Counted from the stretch's first letter, positions 18,060 through 27,283 are shown. The stretch: 64,000 nt of DNA from JAXLVB01 sp046329195 (GCA_046329195.1 JAXLVB010000002.1:1240001-1304000); one strand, 5' to 3'. Program-made: numbers and translations. Notes: generated by a model not told the origin, from the letters alone.

Positions 18060-19352
18060 TTAGAGTAAAATACGATTTAAAGCACAATTATGAGCCTCAA
18101 TAATGTGATCAATGTGCTCGTGCGTAAGGGCTGTACTCAAGAATAAGCTTTCATACTGCGAAGGTGCTAAGTAAACACCTTGTTCGAGCATGGCATGGAA
18201 ATAACTACCAAACAAACCGACATCCGACGTTTTGGCCGAAGCAAAGTCAACAACCGATTCGGTGGTCATAAACAAGCTGTACATCGAACCAATATGATTG
18301 ATGGTAAACGGTTCACCTACCCGTTCAAGACCAGCTTTGAGGCCATTGACCAGTTTTTCGCCGATTTGCTCTAAGTAGGTATAAGTTTCTGGATGTTCAT
18401 TCAAGTAGGTCAGCATGGCGTATCCTGCCGCCATGGCAATTGGGTTTCCAGACAACGTACCCGCTTGATAGACTTTACCAGCCGGAGACACGCAGTCCAT
18501 GATTTCTTTTTTGCCACCATACGCTCCTACAGGTAGCCCACCACCGATGATTTTGCCAAGCGTAGTCATATCAGGCACGATGCCACAACGCTCCTGATAG
18601 CCGCCTTTTGCCAAACGAAAGCCTGTCATTACTTCGTCAAAAATGAGTACGATACCTTTTTCGGTGCAAAGTGTTCGCATGCCTTCCAAAAAACCATCTT
18701 GGGGCAATACTAAGCCCATATTGCCCACTACAGGTTCTAAAATGAGTGCTGCGATTTGGTCAGGGTTAGCATCAACTAACTGAACAACAGCCTCTAAGTC
18801 GTTGTAAGGAGCGGTGAGGGTATCGTTAGCAACGCCCTTGGTCACGCCAGGGCTATCGGGAGTTCCGAAGGTGACAGCGCCAGAGCCTGCGGCAATCAAA
18901 AAACTATCGCCATGACCATGATAGCAACCTTCAAATTTGATAATTTTATCTCGTCCCGTAAATCCTCTGGCAACCCGAATAGCCGACATGGTGGCTTCTG
19001 TTCCCGAATTGACCATGCGTACTTTCTCAACAGAGGGCACCATTTGGCAAATTAGTTCGGCCATTTCAATCTCACGACGGGTAGGGGCGCCAAACGAAGG
19101 CGAGCCTTCAATGGCTTTCTTGACGGCTTCTTCTACCAATGGATTAGCATGACCCAAAATCATCGGCCCCCATGAGTTGATTAGCTCAATGTATTGATTA
19201 CCATCTTCGTCAAACAAATACGGCCCCTTGGCCGATTTCATAAAAACAGGGCTTCCTCCCACGGCTCTAAAAGCACGTACTGGCGAATTTACCCCTCCTG
19301 GAATATGGTTTTTAGCTCGCTGAAAAAGTTGTTCGCTCGTTGAAAATTGCAT
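18060..19352 (-). CDS. hemL: Glutamate-1-semialdehyde 2,1-aminomutase
   Basis: This PLP enzyme converts glutamate-1-semialdehyde to 5-aminolevulinate on the C5 route to haem. It opens with AKNHIPGGVNSPVRAFRAVGG. The PLP-binding NSGTEATMSAIRVARG, the IFDEVMTGFR motif and the Schiff-base lysine in TTLGKIIGGGLPVGAYGG (about residue 268) are all intact. At 430 aa it is the normal length. It follows the TPR/periplasmic-binding gene at about 100 bp on the same strand. No other haem gene is nearby. Confidence 0.95.
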   Translation of the reverse strand: MQFSTSEQLFQRAKNHIPGGVNSPVRAFRAVGGSPVFMKSAKGPYLFDEDGNQYIELINSWGPMILGHANPLVEEAVKKAIEGSPSFGAPTRREIEMAELICQMVPSVEKVRMVNSGTEATMSAIRVARGFTGRDKIIKFEGCYHGHGDSFLIAAGSGAVTFGTPDSPGVTKGVANDTLTAPYNDLEAVVQLVDANPDQIAALILEPVVGNMGLVLPQDGFLEGMRTLCTEKGIVLIFDEVMTGFRLAKGGYQERCGIVPDMTTLGKIIGGGLPVGAYGGKKEIMDCVSPAGKVYQAGTLSGNPIAMAAGYAMLTYLNEHPETYTYLEQIGEKLVNGLKAGLERVGEPFTINHIGSMYSLFMTTESVVDFASAKTSDVGLFGSYFHAMLEQGVYLAPSQYESLFLSTALTHEHIDHIIEAHNCALNRILL

Positions 19353-19449
19353 AATGTTTAATATAATAAAGGTTTATCTCATTAGTTTTGGCGTGTCACT
19401 AATGAGTAAAAAACATACGATAAAAAGAAGAAATAGGTTACAAACCTCA

Positions 19450-21171
19450 TTAATTCACCTTCACAAATCGGTAGTTGTCGTAACGGAAAATGGGGACAAT
19501 TTGGTTTTCGTTCGAGAGTGTATAATCAAACCCGGATAAGGTGAAGCCATCGGTATAAGCCTTCTGATCGAGGCCGGCTTTGATTTGTGGGCTATACTTA
19601 CCGAGCATTCTTCCAAAAAACAACATCATATCATACCCTTGAAAGGCATACGATGACGGCAGCGTTCCACGGCGATTCATGTACAACTGCTTAAATTGCT
19701 GCACCTCAGTTTTGGTATCGTCCACAAAATCATTGGCTATTACATAGATTTCTTTGCCCGAAAGTTGCTCTCTCGACAAGGACTGTAGCGGAAACACATC
19801 GGCACGGGTCACAATGGGGGTGTTGATGTGCTTACGGTCCAGAGCACTGAGTAACGAAACGCCGCCGTTTTTGGAATACGAAGCCAAAAACACATGACCT
19901 ACTTTGCGTCCACCCATTTCTGGAATCGCTGCCATGTAGGCTTCTGTATTGGTACCCGTCACCTTGGTATTGGCCACTACTTCTACGCCTATTTTTTGTA
20001 ATTCTTGTTGATAAGTAACGGCCAAGAGCGAATCTACTCGATTGGGATTGTACAAAATGATCGCCGTCCGGGGGGCAAAATTAGACTGTGAAAATGCAGC
20101 TAATCGTTTTGCTTGTAGCGTTAGCGATGGTTGTGTGAGATAAATAAACGGCTGGTCTGTAATCAAATCTTTGTCTGTGGCCAACGGATTCACTAAGGGA
20201 ATTTTAGCCTGAGTACAATAAGCCGAAGCTATTTTGTTGGTTTCAACGTGTAAAGGACCAAACATCATATCCATTTGTCCAAACGAAGTATTGTTAATCA
20301 GACTCATCATTTCATCTTGCTGATTATCAACATCATAGGCAAACAAATTAATAGTTACCCCTTCAGATTGGAGTTTACTTTTTGCCAGTTTGATGCCTTC
20401 GTACATGTCTAAGGCAAACTGATTAGAACGAGAGCGTTTGTCGGGGTCAAGTTCCTCCAAATTGAACGGAAACAATACCCCTACGTTGTAAAAGCCTTTG
20501 TTTGATTTTTCTTTGGTAGCAATTGGTGTCTTGGAGGTGCTCGCTGTTTGATTGGCTAACGAAGGTGCTAAAAGTTTACTTTTCTTAACCCCATACCGAT
20601 TGGTAATCCGGTCTGACAGTTCAAGGTCTTTTTTATCTGACGAAGTTCGTTCAATCAAATCCGATAAATTGAGAGCGATGATGCGGTCTTCGGGGTAGAG
20701 GCTGTAGAGGTTTTTCAGCGTGGCTATGCTGGTGACTGTGCCTAAGTAATAGTCTTCCATCGAATTGGCTTCAGGCAAGACTTTTGCGTCGGTAATCCGG
20801 CGAAGGTTTTCGATGGCTTCCGTCAAATTTCCTTGTACAAAATGCGTATTCGCCATTAAATAATAAGCATCGCTTATTCGATTCCAGTCAGGATATTTGT
20901 CAATGAGTTGCTTGAGGTAGTTTTTGGCGTTGTTATGTAGATTAGTTTTAAAACAAGCCAAACTTTCAAAATACAGCACGTAGGGCAAATACGGATTATT
21001 GGGTATGGTACTTTGCGATAACACATAAAATTCACCACGGGCTTTTTCAAAACTCCCTTCGGACACCAACTGCACTGCCCGTTTGTAGCGAGTTTCAAAG
21101 TCAGCTAACCGCTGGGCTGACAAGTCGGCTAAAATGTTGACCAATAAAATTACCAAAAACCATTTTTTCAT
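19450..21171 (-). CDS. Exported TPR plus type I periplasmic-binding-fold protein
   Basis: A signal peptide (MKKWFLVILLVNILADLSAQ) is followed by a helical TPR-like region (about residues 25-190) with FEKARGEFYVL and YYLMANTHFVQGNLTEAIENL. A linker precedes a C-terminal domain (about 225-573) of the leucine/LpoA-type substrate-binding fold: NVGVLFPFNLEE, MMFGPLHVETNKIASAY, PLVNPLATD, YAFQGYDMMLFFG. No permease or ATPase genes are adjacent, so transport is unlikely. The architecture recalls LpoA, the activator of PBP1A, though that protein is known from gammaproteobacteria. The yidC gene lies upstream on the same strand beyond a terminator. Confidence 0.72.
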   Translation of the reverse strand: MKKWFLVILLVNILADLSAQRLADFETRYKRAVQLVSEGSFEKARGEFYVLSQSTIPNNPYLPYVLYFESLACFKTNLHNNAKNYLKQLIDKYPDWNRISDAYYLMANTHFVQGNLTEAIENLRRITDAKVLPEANSMEDYYLGTVTSIATLKNLYSLYPEDRIIALNLSDLIERTSSDKKDLELSDRITNRYGVKKSKLLAPSLANQTASTSKTPIATKEKSNKGFYNVGVLFPFNLEELDPDKRSRSNQFALDMYEGIKLAKSKLQSEGVTINLFAYDVDNQQDEMMSLINNTSFGQMDMMFGPLHVETNKIASAYCTQAKIPLVNPLATDKDLITDQPFIYLTQPSLTLQAKRLAAFSQSNFAPRTAIILYNPNRVDSLLAVTYQQELQKIGVEVVANTKVTGTNTEAYMAAIPEMGGRKVGHVFLASYSKNGGVSLLSALDRKHINTPIVTRADVFPLQSLSREQLSGKEIYVIANDFVDDTKTEVQQFKQLYMNRRGTLPSSYAFQGYDMMLFFGRMLGKYSPQIKAGLDQKAYTDGFTLSGFDYTLSNENQIVPIFRYDNYRFVKVN

Positions 21172-21290
21172 TTCGTTGACAGTAGGTCTGCTATAATGGG
21201 TTATTCAATCGTGAAATTAACTAAGTCATCTGAATTTTTTGATATTCCTTCCTAAAAAATTGTACTTCTGGCGGCACAGGCCAGCCCAAA

Positions 21291-21324
21291 ACAAGGAGAG
21301 AGGCTGATTGGCCTCTCTTCTTGT
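21291..21324 (-). terminator. Terminator after yidC
   Basis: A 14-bp stem with one G-T wobble (ACAAGGAGAGAGGC / GCCTCTCTTCTTGT, loop TGATTG) lies 50 bp beyond the yidC stop. On the minus strand it is followed by a short T-rich run. Confidence 0.7.
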
Positions 21325-21373
21325 TCAATATTATATTTTCGTGGTCACGCTATCAAGCAATGCCACGCTCTTT

Positions 21374-23209
21374 TTACTTTTTCTTCTTGTTATTGGTCGA
21401 CTTTTGAGCTTCCTGTTGCTTTTTAGCTTCTTCAGCAGCTTGCATCGATTTCTCAAGCATAGTGGCGAATTTTGATTTTTTTACCGTTCCCGAAGCAAAT
21501 TTTTTGCGGTTTTCCTCTAAAACTTCTTTGATTTTGCCTTCATCCACAAAACGACGAATGATCAACTGTTGAGCGATGGTAACCAAGTTAGAGACGAAAT
21601 AGTAAAAGCTCAAGCCAGAAGGGAAATTGTTCATGATGAACATAAAAATCACCGGAGTAATGTACCCCATGGCCTTCATGTTGATAGGACTATTAGCTTG
21701 AGTCGGGGTTATTTGGTTGTTATAATAGGCGTAAGCAATGTTAGAAAGACCCATCAACAAGGTAAAAATACTGACGTGCGAGCCATAAAAAGGAATGCTG
21801 AAAGGTAACATGATGGGCGCATCGTAAGTGGACAAGTCCACTGACCACAAAAACGGTTGTTGGCGGAGTTCAATCAAGTTAGGGAACAAAAAGAAGACCG
21901 ACATCAGTACAGGTAATTGAAGCAACAATGGCACACAACCACTCAACGGGCTTACCCCCACTTGTTGGTACAATTTCATTTGCTCTTGTTGCAACTTGGC
22001 TGCATCGTCGCCTACTTTCTCTTTGAGGTCATTGATTTCGGGTTGCAATACACGCATCTTGGCCATTGAGATGAACGAACGATACACTAATGGCAACAAA
22101 ATGGTTTTGATGATGAGTACCAACAAGAAAATCAACAAGCCGTAGTTGGTCACAAAACCTTCGAGGAAGTTGAACAAGGGTACGAATACATAGCGATTAA
22201 CAGAGGGGAAGAAGGCATAACCCAAATAAACGTTGTGCCAGAATCCGTCGGTTACTTCTTTGACAACGTTGAATTTGTTGGGACCAAAAAACAACTCAAA
22301 GTTACCTTTTCCAGCCTTCAAGTCATTCAACGACAACTGAAAATCAGCTTCTAGGGTTTTGAGGCTGACCGAATCTTCTGGCTGAGCAATAGACTTAACC
22401 TTTACTTGCTGAAGGGGTTCGTTCTTGGCAATAAATCCTGTCACGAAATACTTTTGCTTGAACGACAACCACTTAGCACCCTGTTCTAACGTAGCTTCTT
22501 GCGTGCCTGTTGGCGTTTCGCTCAAGTTATCGAAAGTTTCGTCAGCTAAGTAATAGTTAACGGTTGAAGCTTTGCGGTTTTCGGTAGGGTCAAATTCTGT
22601 TTGGTGAACTTGCTTTTGCCATAAAACATGAGCAGGAGCATTTTTCAGTTCAGCGTCCAAGCCGTTCAGTTTGAGGTCATACCCAATTTTAAATCCTTCA
22701 GCTGGGATTGTGTAGGTTTGCTCCACGGTTTTGCCAGGAGCCAGCGCCAAAGTAAACTTAATTTGCTCTGTCTGCCCTGATGCCAATGACTTATTGGTGT
22801 TGGCCGTTACAAAAAATAGTTTATTGAGGTTAACATTTCCTTTGAGCGAGGGCAACTCTATTGTAAACTTCGACCCTTCATCTACCAAATACAAAGGCTT
22901 TTGGTCAAATGTCTTGTAGTTTTTAAGCTCAACTTGCTCGATTTTGCCTCCAAGTGTATTAAAAGTAACTTTAATGTCCTTGTTTTCAACAATAATGTTT
23001 TGTGAGCTGCCCACCACCCCTTGTGCAAAATCGCCCATGGCTTGGCGCACGGCAGCGGTATCAACAGGAGCGGCTTGTTTGGGAAGAGTTGGTTTTGTTG
23101 TAACAGTTTTTTTGATTGGTTCGGGTTTTTCAGGCTCTGGAACTAATAATTGATAGCCAACAAGCATCAAAAAAATCAAGAGCATCCCGATAACGGTATT
23201 TCTATCCAT
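21374..23209 (-). CDS. yidC: Membrane protein insertase YidC
   Basis: YidC inserts and folds inner-membrane proteins, alone or with Sec. An N-terminal anchor (MDRNTVIGMLLIFLMLVGYQLL) is followed by the large periplasmic beta-sandwich (about residues 60-340), then the conserved five-helix core with YRSFISMAKMRVLQPEI, SPLSGCVPLLLQLPVLMSVFF and FPSGLSFYYFVSNL. A basic tail (NNKKKK) suits ribosome contact. The ATG at 23209 is preferred over one ten codons upstream because it puts the hydrophobic anchor at the extreme N-terminus, as in the family. It gives 611 aa. Confidence 0.94.
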   Translation of the reverse strand: MDRNTVIGMLLIFLMLVGYQLLVPEPEKPEPIKKTVTTKPTLPKQAAPVDTAAVRQAMGDFAQGVVGSSQNIIVENKDIKVTFNTLGGKIEQVELKNYKTFDQKPLYLVDEGSKFTIELPSLKGNVNLNKLFFVTANTNKSLASGQTEQIKFTLALAPGKTVEQTYTIPAEGFKIGYDLKLNGLDAELKNAPAHVLWQKQVHQTEFDPTENRKASTVNYYLADETFDNLSETPTGTQEATLEQGAKWLSFKQKYFVTGFIAKNEPLQQVKVKSIAQPEDSVSLKTLEADFQLSLNDLKAGKGNFELFFGPNKFNVVKEVTDGFWHNVYLGYAFFPSVNRYVFVPLFNFLEGFVTNYGLLIFLLVLIIKTILLPLVYRSFISMAKMRVLQPEINDLKEKVGDDAAKLQQEQMKLYQQVGVSPLSGCVPLLLQLPVLMSVFFLFPNLIELRQQPFLWSVDLSTYDAPIMLPFSIPFYGSHVSIFTLLMGLSNIAYAYYNNQITPTQANSPINMKAMGYITPVIFMFIMNNFPSGLSFYYFVSNLVTIAQQLIIRRFVDEGKIKEVLEENRKKFASGTVKKSKFATMLEKSMQAAEEAKKQQEAQKSTNNKKKK

Positions 23210-23239
23210 TCGTTTTGAAGTTAACAACATTGGCTCCAA

Positions 23240-23477
23240 ATGGCAGCCAAGTTCTTACGTGCGATACCCATTTTAGTTTGGGGCTTGCAAATTTCTTAAA
23301 TAAATGGTCAAAGTCCATAATACCTCATCATTTTCTTTGGCCGTTGGTACGAAAATTTAATCCTACAGCCTTTGAAGCCAACCTTTAGGCAGTAGGCTAA
23401 TCATCCGTAATCCACCAGCTATCAAGGGTTTACTCCACCAACAAGCACATTCTGCCAACGATTAAAACGAACTCCTC
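23240..23477. other. Intergenic region pyrG-yidC
   Basis: About 240 bp without a plausible gene lie upstream of yidC, which should have its own promoter here because pyrG ends in a strong terminator. I could not find an exact TAnnTTTG on the minus strand. Confidence 0.4.
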
Positions 23478-23521
23478 CCCAAAAGAAAAAGCCTGTGCGT
23501 TCACAGGCTTTTTCTTTTGGG
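23478..23521. terminator. Strong bidirectional terminator after pyrG
   Basis: A perfect 20-bp stem with a CGTT loop has its arms at 23478-23497 and 23502-23521. The core GCCTGTG / CACAGGC is flanked by A-rich and T-rich arms on both strands. It lies 11 bp past the pyrG stop. Confidence 0.9.
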
Positions 23522-23531
23522 AGGTATTTGA

Positions 23532-25166
23532 TTAGGCTAACACACTACGCTTTTCAAGTGAATACTTCAGTGCTGCCTTTACAAAATGAACGAATAGTGG
23601 GTGCGGGTTCATGACCGTACTGCGTAGTTCGGGGTGGAACTGTACACCAATAAAAAACGGATGCTTGGGATTTTCGATAATCTCGACTAATTGGTTCTCT
23701 GGGTTCACACCCGAACACACCAAGCCAGCAGCTTTAAGTTGGTCAACATATTGGTTGTTTAGCTCGTAGCGGTGGCGGTGGCGTTCCTTGATTTTGGTTT
23801 TACCATATATCTCGTGAGCTAAGGTTCCTTTCTGAATCACACATTCGTAGGCACCCAAACGCATGGTTCCCCCTTTGTTGGTAATTTTCTTTTGCTCTTC
23901 CATCATGTCAATCACTGGATATTCAGTTTCTTTATCCATTTCGATTGAATTAGCATCGCTGATTCCCATCACATTTCGGGCAAATTCGATGACGGCCATT
24001 TGCATTCCTAAGCAAATGCCAAAAAATGGAATCCCATTTTCACGAGCATACTGAACTGCTTTGATTTTCCCTTCAATACCACGCTCACCAAAGCCAGGAG
24101 CCACTAAAATCCCGTCTAAATTCGCTAGTTTTTCTTCTAAATCTTCGTCCAAAAACTCCGAATGTATCCAATTAATTTTCACTTTACATTCATTCATTGC
24201 CCCAGCATGGGTAAATGACTCAACGATAGACTTGTAGGCATCGTGTAGCTCGACATACTTACCTACTAAACCAATTTGGATGGTTTCTTTTGGATTTTTC
24301 AGACGGCCTAAGAACTTAGTCCACTTCTCTAAATCAGCATCTTGGTCGTTGTAAATGTCTAATTTGTATAAAACTCGCTGGTCCAGTTTTTCTTGCTTCA
24401 TCAACAAGGGAACGTCATAAATCGATTCAGCATCACGGGCTTCGATTACATCGTTTTGTTTAACGTTACAAAACAAGGCGATTTTTTTTCGCATTTCAGC
24501 TGGAATAGGGTGCTCAGTACGGCACACTAATATATCAGCCTGAATACCAGATTCTTGCAAGGCTTTAACGGAGTGTTGGGTTGGCTTAGTCTTCAACTCG
24601 CCTGCCGAGGCCAAATACGGAACTAAGGTCAGGTGGATAAACAAGGTGTTGGAGTCGCCCAGCTCCCATTTCAACTGACGAGTAGCTTCAATAAAAGGCA
24701 GCGACTCGATATCGCCCACACATCCACCAATTTCGGTAATGACGATGTCAAATTTACCCGTTTCGCCCAGGGCCAAGATATTTCGCTTGATTTCGTCGGT
24801 AATGTGGGGCACTACCTGAACGGTCTTGCCCAAGAAATCGCCACGACGTTCTTTGGTAATGACGTTATAGTAAATCCGTCCGGTGGTGATGTTGTTGGCC
24901 TGAGAGGTTGGCACGTTCAGAAAACGCTCGTAATGGCCTAAGTCAAGGTCGGTTTCAGCGCCGTCGTCAGTCACGTAGCATTCACCGTGTTCGTAGGGGT
25001 TGAGAGTGCCGGGGTCAACATTGATATAAGGGTCGAATTTTTGGATGGTGACCGATAGCCCACGAGACTGCAGCAGCTTGGCTAATGAAGAAGCGATAAT
25101 GCCTTTGCCGAGTGAAGAGGTTACTCCTCCCGTCACAAAAACATACTTTGCCTGTTTGGAAGACAT
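23532..25166 (-). CDS. pyrG: CTP synthase
   Basis: PyrG makes CTP from UTP, ATP and glutamine. The synthetase domain begins KYVFVTGGVTSSLGKGI with the P-loop-like motif. DPYINVDPGTLNPYEHGE and ITEIGGCVGDIES follow. The C-terminal class I glutaminase carries the nucleophile Cys in FFGICLGMQMAV and the His-Glu pair in GVQFHPEL. The ATG at 25166 gives 544 aa, the usual length; an upstream in-frame ATG at 25211 would add 15 residues and overlap the promoter. It is monocistronic. Confidence 0.96.
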   Translation of the reverse strand: MSSKQAKYVFVTGGVTSSLGKGIIASSLAKLLQSRGLSVTIQKFDPYINVDPGTLNPYEHGECYVTDDGAETDLDLGHYERFLNVPTSQANNITTGRIYYNVITKERRGDFLGKTVQVVPHITDEIKRNILALGETGKFDIVITEIGGCVGDIESLPFIEATRQLKWELGDSNTLFIHLTLVPYLASAGELKTKPTQHSVKALQESGIQADILVCRTEHPIPAEMRKKIALFCNVKQNDVIEARDAESIYDVPLLMKQEKLDQRVLYKLDIYNDQDADLEKWTKFLGRLKNPKETIQIGLVGKYVELHDAYKSIVESFTHAGAMNECKVKINWIHSEFLDEDLEEKLANLDGILVAPGFGERGIEGKIKAVQYARENGIPFFGICLGMQMAVIEFARNVMGISDANSIEMDKETEYPVIDMMEEQKKITNKGGTMRLGAYECVIQKGTLAHEIYGKTKIKERHRHRYELNNQYVDQLKAAGLVCSGVNPENQLVEIIENPKHPFFIGVQFHPELRSTVMNPHPLFVHFVKAALKYSLEKRSVLA

Positions 25167-25192
25167 GGTTTTGGTTTGTTGTGTACGGGATA

Positions 25193-25200
25193 CAAAGGTA
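25193..25200 (-). promoter_or_regulatory. Promoter -7 element for pyrG
   Basis: The minus strand reads TACCTTTG, an exact TAnnTTTG match, 27 bp before the preferred ATG at 25166. This supports the shorter pyrG start. Confidence 0.6.
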
Positions 25201-25341
25201 CAGCGAATCATGGACAGTTCACAGTTTCGGGTGGGGAGAATTTCAATAAAATTTGCATTTCCTTGAGAATCAGGGGGAAAAAAATGGAAGTTTTTTAGAA
25301 GAAATTTAGGTTTATTGGCAGAAGTAGAAATCTTAAAAAAC

Positions 25342-25349
25342 TAATTTTG
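25342..25349 (+). promoter_or_regulatory. Promoter -7 element for the VOC gene
   Basis: TAATTTTG is an exact match to the consensus, with a TTGG 24 bp upstream as a possible -33 element. The start codon at 25377 follows after about 27 bp, which argues against the TTG inside the motif being the start. Confidence 0.55.
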
Positions 25350-25376
25350 GCACTCCAAAACCTAACAATCTGCCCC

Positions 25377-25781
25377 ATGCGCCAATTCATTGCACATCTT
25401 TCCTTAGTGGTCAGCGATTACGACGAAGCCATTGCATTTTACACACAACGCCTTGGTTTTGAGCTTTTGGAAGACACACCGCTCAGCCCAGAAAAACGTT
25501 GGGTGAGGGTAGCGCCCAAAGGTGCTAAAGAATGCGGTTTGTTACTGGCCAAAGCAGTCAATGATGAACAGCAAACCCGAATTGGAAATCAAACTGGCGG
25601 AAGGGTTTTTCTATTCTTATATACGGATGACTTTTGGCGAGATTACCAAGATTACTTCAGCAAAGGCATTCGTTTTGTACGCCCACCCCAGCATGAACCC
25701 TATGGTACTGTGGCCGTGTTTGAAGATTTGTATGGCAACTGGTGGGACTTGATAGAGCCGACAGCAAGGAGATCATTATGA
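25377..25781 (+). CDS. VOC (glyoxalase/bleomycin-resistance fold) family protein
   Basis: This 134-aa single-domain protein of the vicinal-oxygen-chelate superfamily has two beta-alpha-beta-beta-beta halves. It opens with the characteristic HLSLVVSDYDEAIAFYTQRLGFELLED and ends with EPYGTVAVFEDLYGNWWDLIEP, where the final Glu is a typical metal ligand. Members include glyoxalases, dioxygenases and binding proteins; the substrate here is unknown. The unknown gene at 25812 follows 30 bp later and may be co-transcribed. Confidence 0.85.
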   Translation: MRQFIAHLSLVVSDYDEAIAFYTQRLGFELLEDTPLSPEKRWVRVAPKGAKECGLLLAKAVNDEQQTRIGNQTGGRVFLFLYTDDFWRDYQDYFSKGIRFVRPPQHEPYGTVAVFEDLYGNWWDLIEPTARRSL

Positions 25782-25811
25782 GACAAATCCCTTAAAATTC
25801 AAGAAACTATT

Positions 25812-26294
25812 ATGATTCAAATCGGTGATACAATTCAATTAAGACCATCTTGTTTTAAAGATGAATTTCAAGCAATGAAGAATGGATTAATTTGGAAACA
25901 AAAATATCTCTATGAAGACGAGTTTGAACATGTTAGTTTATTCTATCCTAATCTACAAAAACGAGGTGAGTACGCCAAAACATTTTGGGGGAACACCCAG
26001 TCACAAGTAATTCAGGTTGAGTATGACCATGAAAACAACCCTTTTATGGTTTATACTAACTTATTCTGGATTTCTTTTGAGAAAGCTCTAAAAAACAACG
26101 AAATAAGAATTCTAAAATTAAATCAAGATCTAAAATATGATTTAGAGGTTGAATCAAAGTTACTTGAAGATTTAGAGTTTTTTGAAAAGAAGTATTTAGA
26201 CAATACGTTTGATATTTTAGAACGAGAAAATAACAAATTGTATGTTTATAAACTTGGCTTATTCAAAATGATTAAAGCAGGAAAGTTCTTTTAA
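25812..26294 (+). CDS. Hypothetical protein, 160 aa
   Basis: I do not recognise this family. The protein is soluble-looking, rich in Lys, Glu, Asn and aromatic residues, with no signal peptide or membrane segment. The C-terminal half (about residues 95-140) is charged and probably helical. Base composition is clearly more AT-rich than the neighbours, which may indicate recent acquisition. It starts at an ATG 30 bp after the VOC gene and is closed by a good terminator 16 bp after its stop, so it is likely expressed as the last gene of that unit. Confidence 0.65.
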   Translation: MIQIGDTIQLRPSCFKDEFQAMKNGLIWKQKYLYEDEFEHVSLFYPNLQKRGEYAKTFWGNTQSQVIQVEYDHENNPFMVYTNLFWISFEKALKNNEIRILKLNQDLKYDLEVESKLLEDLEFFEKKYLDNTFDILERENNKLYVYKLGLFKMIKAGKFF

Positions 26295-26310
26295 ACATTC
26301 GATTTAGCTT

Positions 26311-26351
26311 ACAAAGAGCGAGTTCAAAATTACCCTCGCTCTTTGTATTTT
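26311..26351 (+). terminator. Rho-independent terminator
   Basis: A 12-bp perfect stem (ACAAAGAGCGAG / CTCGCTCTTTGT) with a 12-nt loop is followed by ATTTTT, directly after the hypothetical gene. Confidence 0.85.
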
Positions 26352-26394
26352 TCATGGCTATTATATTCTATCAACTACATTTCAGTCTCGACTA

Positions 26395-26525
26395 CGCTTG
26401 GCTACCAAGTTACCCGTAGCCAATCCCCCAAGTAACCAATACACTAATTACCAAGCTCAGCTACCGAGTTACCAGAAACCAATACACCAATTCCCAGTCC
26501 ACTTATAACCAATACACCAACAACC
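26395..26525. repeat. Degenerate intergenic repeats (ACCAATACACCAA type)
   Basis: Between convergent genes lie several imperfect copies of ACCAATACACCAA and of a TACCGAGTTACC-like phrase. On the minus strand they read TTGGTGTATTGGT, the same phrase seen after hslV at 3710. No reading frame is supported. Confidence 0.55.
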
Positions 26526-26527
26526 AA

Positions 26528-27160
26528 TCAACTCAAATGTGCTGGCAAAGGAATATTAGTGCTATGCTCGTCGGCGATAGGGGTCAGTCGGTTAGAAGGA
26601 ATGGGAATAATACCCGACCAAATGGGCAAATCAAGGTCTTCCTCATCGTCAATGGGCATACCGGTTCGTACTTTAGCAGAGGCTTCTTGGATGTCAAAAA
26701 CCAACAGCATCGTTTTATTGACTTCAGACGCTCGCATAGGGCGAAGGTAATCCCAACTTCCGGGCACCATTTTCTCAGTTAACTCCTTAAAAAAGAGTGC
26801 TTTTTGCTCAAAATCGTCAATCCGAGTTGCCTTAGAAAACAACACAACAGAGCGGTAATTGACCGAATGATGAAAGGCCGATTTGGCCACCACCAAGGCA
26901 TCTGTCAACATAACAGAGATACAAACCGGAATTCCTTTTTCGATTTCTCGTAAAAAATGACTCCCCACCGAACCATGAATATAGAGTTTATCTTCTTTTC
27001 GTACAAAGGCTGTGGGTATTGAAAACGGCTGGTTATCAACCGAGTAACTAATGGTGCAGAACAGAGCTTCGTCCAAGATGGAATAAACGCTTGCTTCATC
27101 ATAAAACATCCGCCGATTGGCATAGCGGCTGGGAGTGGTGCGTTCGGTTTGTTGTATCAT
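26528..27160 (-). CDS. Pyridoxamine 5'-phosphate oxidase-fold flavoprotein
   Basis: This 210-aa cytoplasmic protein of the split-barrel FMN-binding fold belongs to the NimA/PNPOx-like group. Indicative segments are ALFCTISYSVDNQPFSIPTAFVRKEDKLYIHGS (an FMN-binding strand pair), FHHSVNYRSVVLFSKA and GSWDYLRPMRASEVNKTMLL. It is divergently transcribed from a MocR-type PLP-dependent regulator with a 154-bp shared control region, an arrangement that suggests a link to vitamin B6 or amino-compound metabolism. It may oxidise or reduce a small molecule; the substrate is not known. Confidence 0.8.
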   Translation of the reverse strand: MIQQTERTTPSRYANRRMFYDEASVYSILDEALFCTISYSVDNQPFSIPTAFVRKEDKLYIHGSVGSHFLREIEKGIPVCISVMLTDALVVAKSAFHHSVNYRSVVLFSKATRIDDFEQKALFFKELTEKMVPGSWDYLRPMRASEVNKTMLLVFDIQEASAKVRTGMPIDDEEDLDLPIWSGIIPIPSNRLTPIADEHSTNIPLPAHLS

Positions 27161-27181
27161 ATTGATTGAGGATTTGAGACT

Positions 27182-27226
27182 GCAAACTTCGGCAAACCGT
27201 TTGCAGATTTTCTTAATTTATCTTTG
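27182..27226. promoter_or_regulatory. Shared control region with GCAAAC repeats and promoter elements
   Basis: GCAAAC occurs at 27182-27187 and 27192-27197. The second copy forms a 13-bp palindrome, GCAAACCGTTTGC (27192-27204). On the minus strand GAAGTTTG (27190-27183) is a one-mismatch -7 element for the flavoprotein gene. On the plus strand TATCTTTG (27219-27226) is an exact -7 element for the regulator. The repeats therefore overlap or flank both promoters and are candidate binding sites of the MocR regulator. Confidence 0.5.
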
Positions 27227-27283
27227 CTCTCAGGAATTTTTACGATTCACTGTTTGAATTCGGTTACAAACCTATACCTTTAT

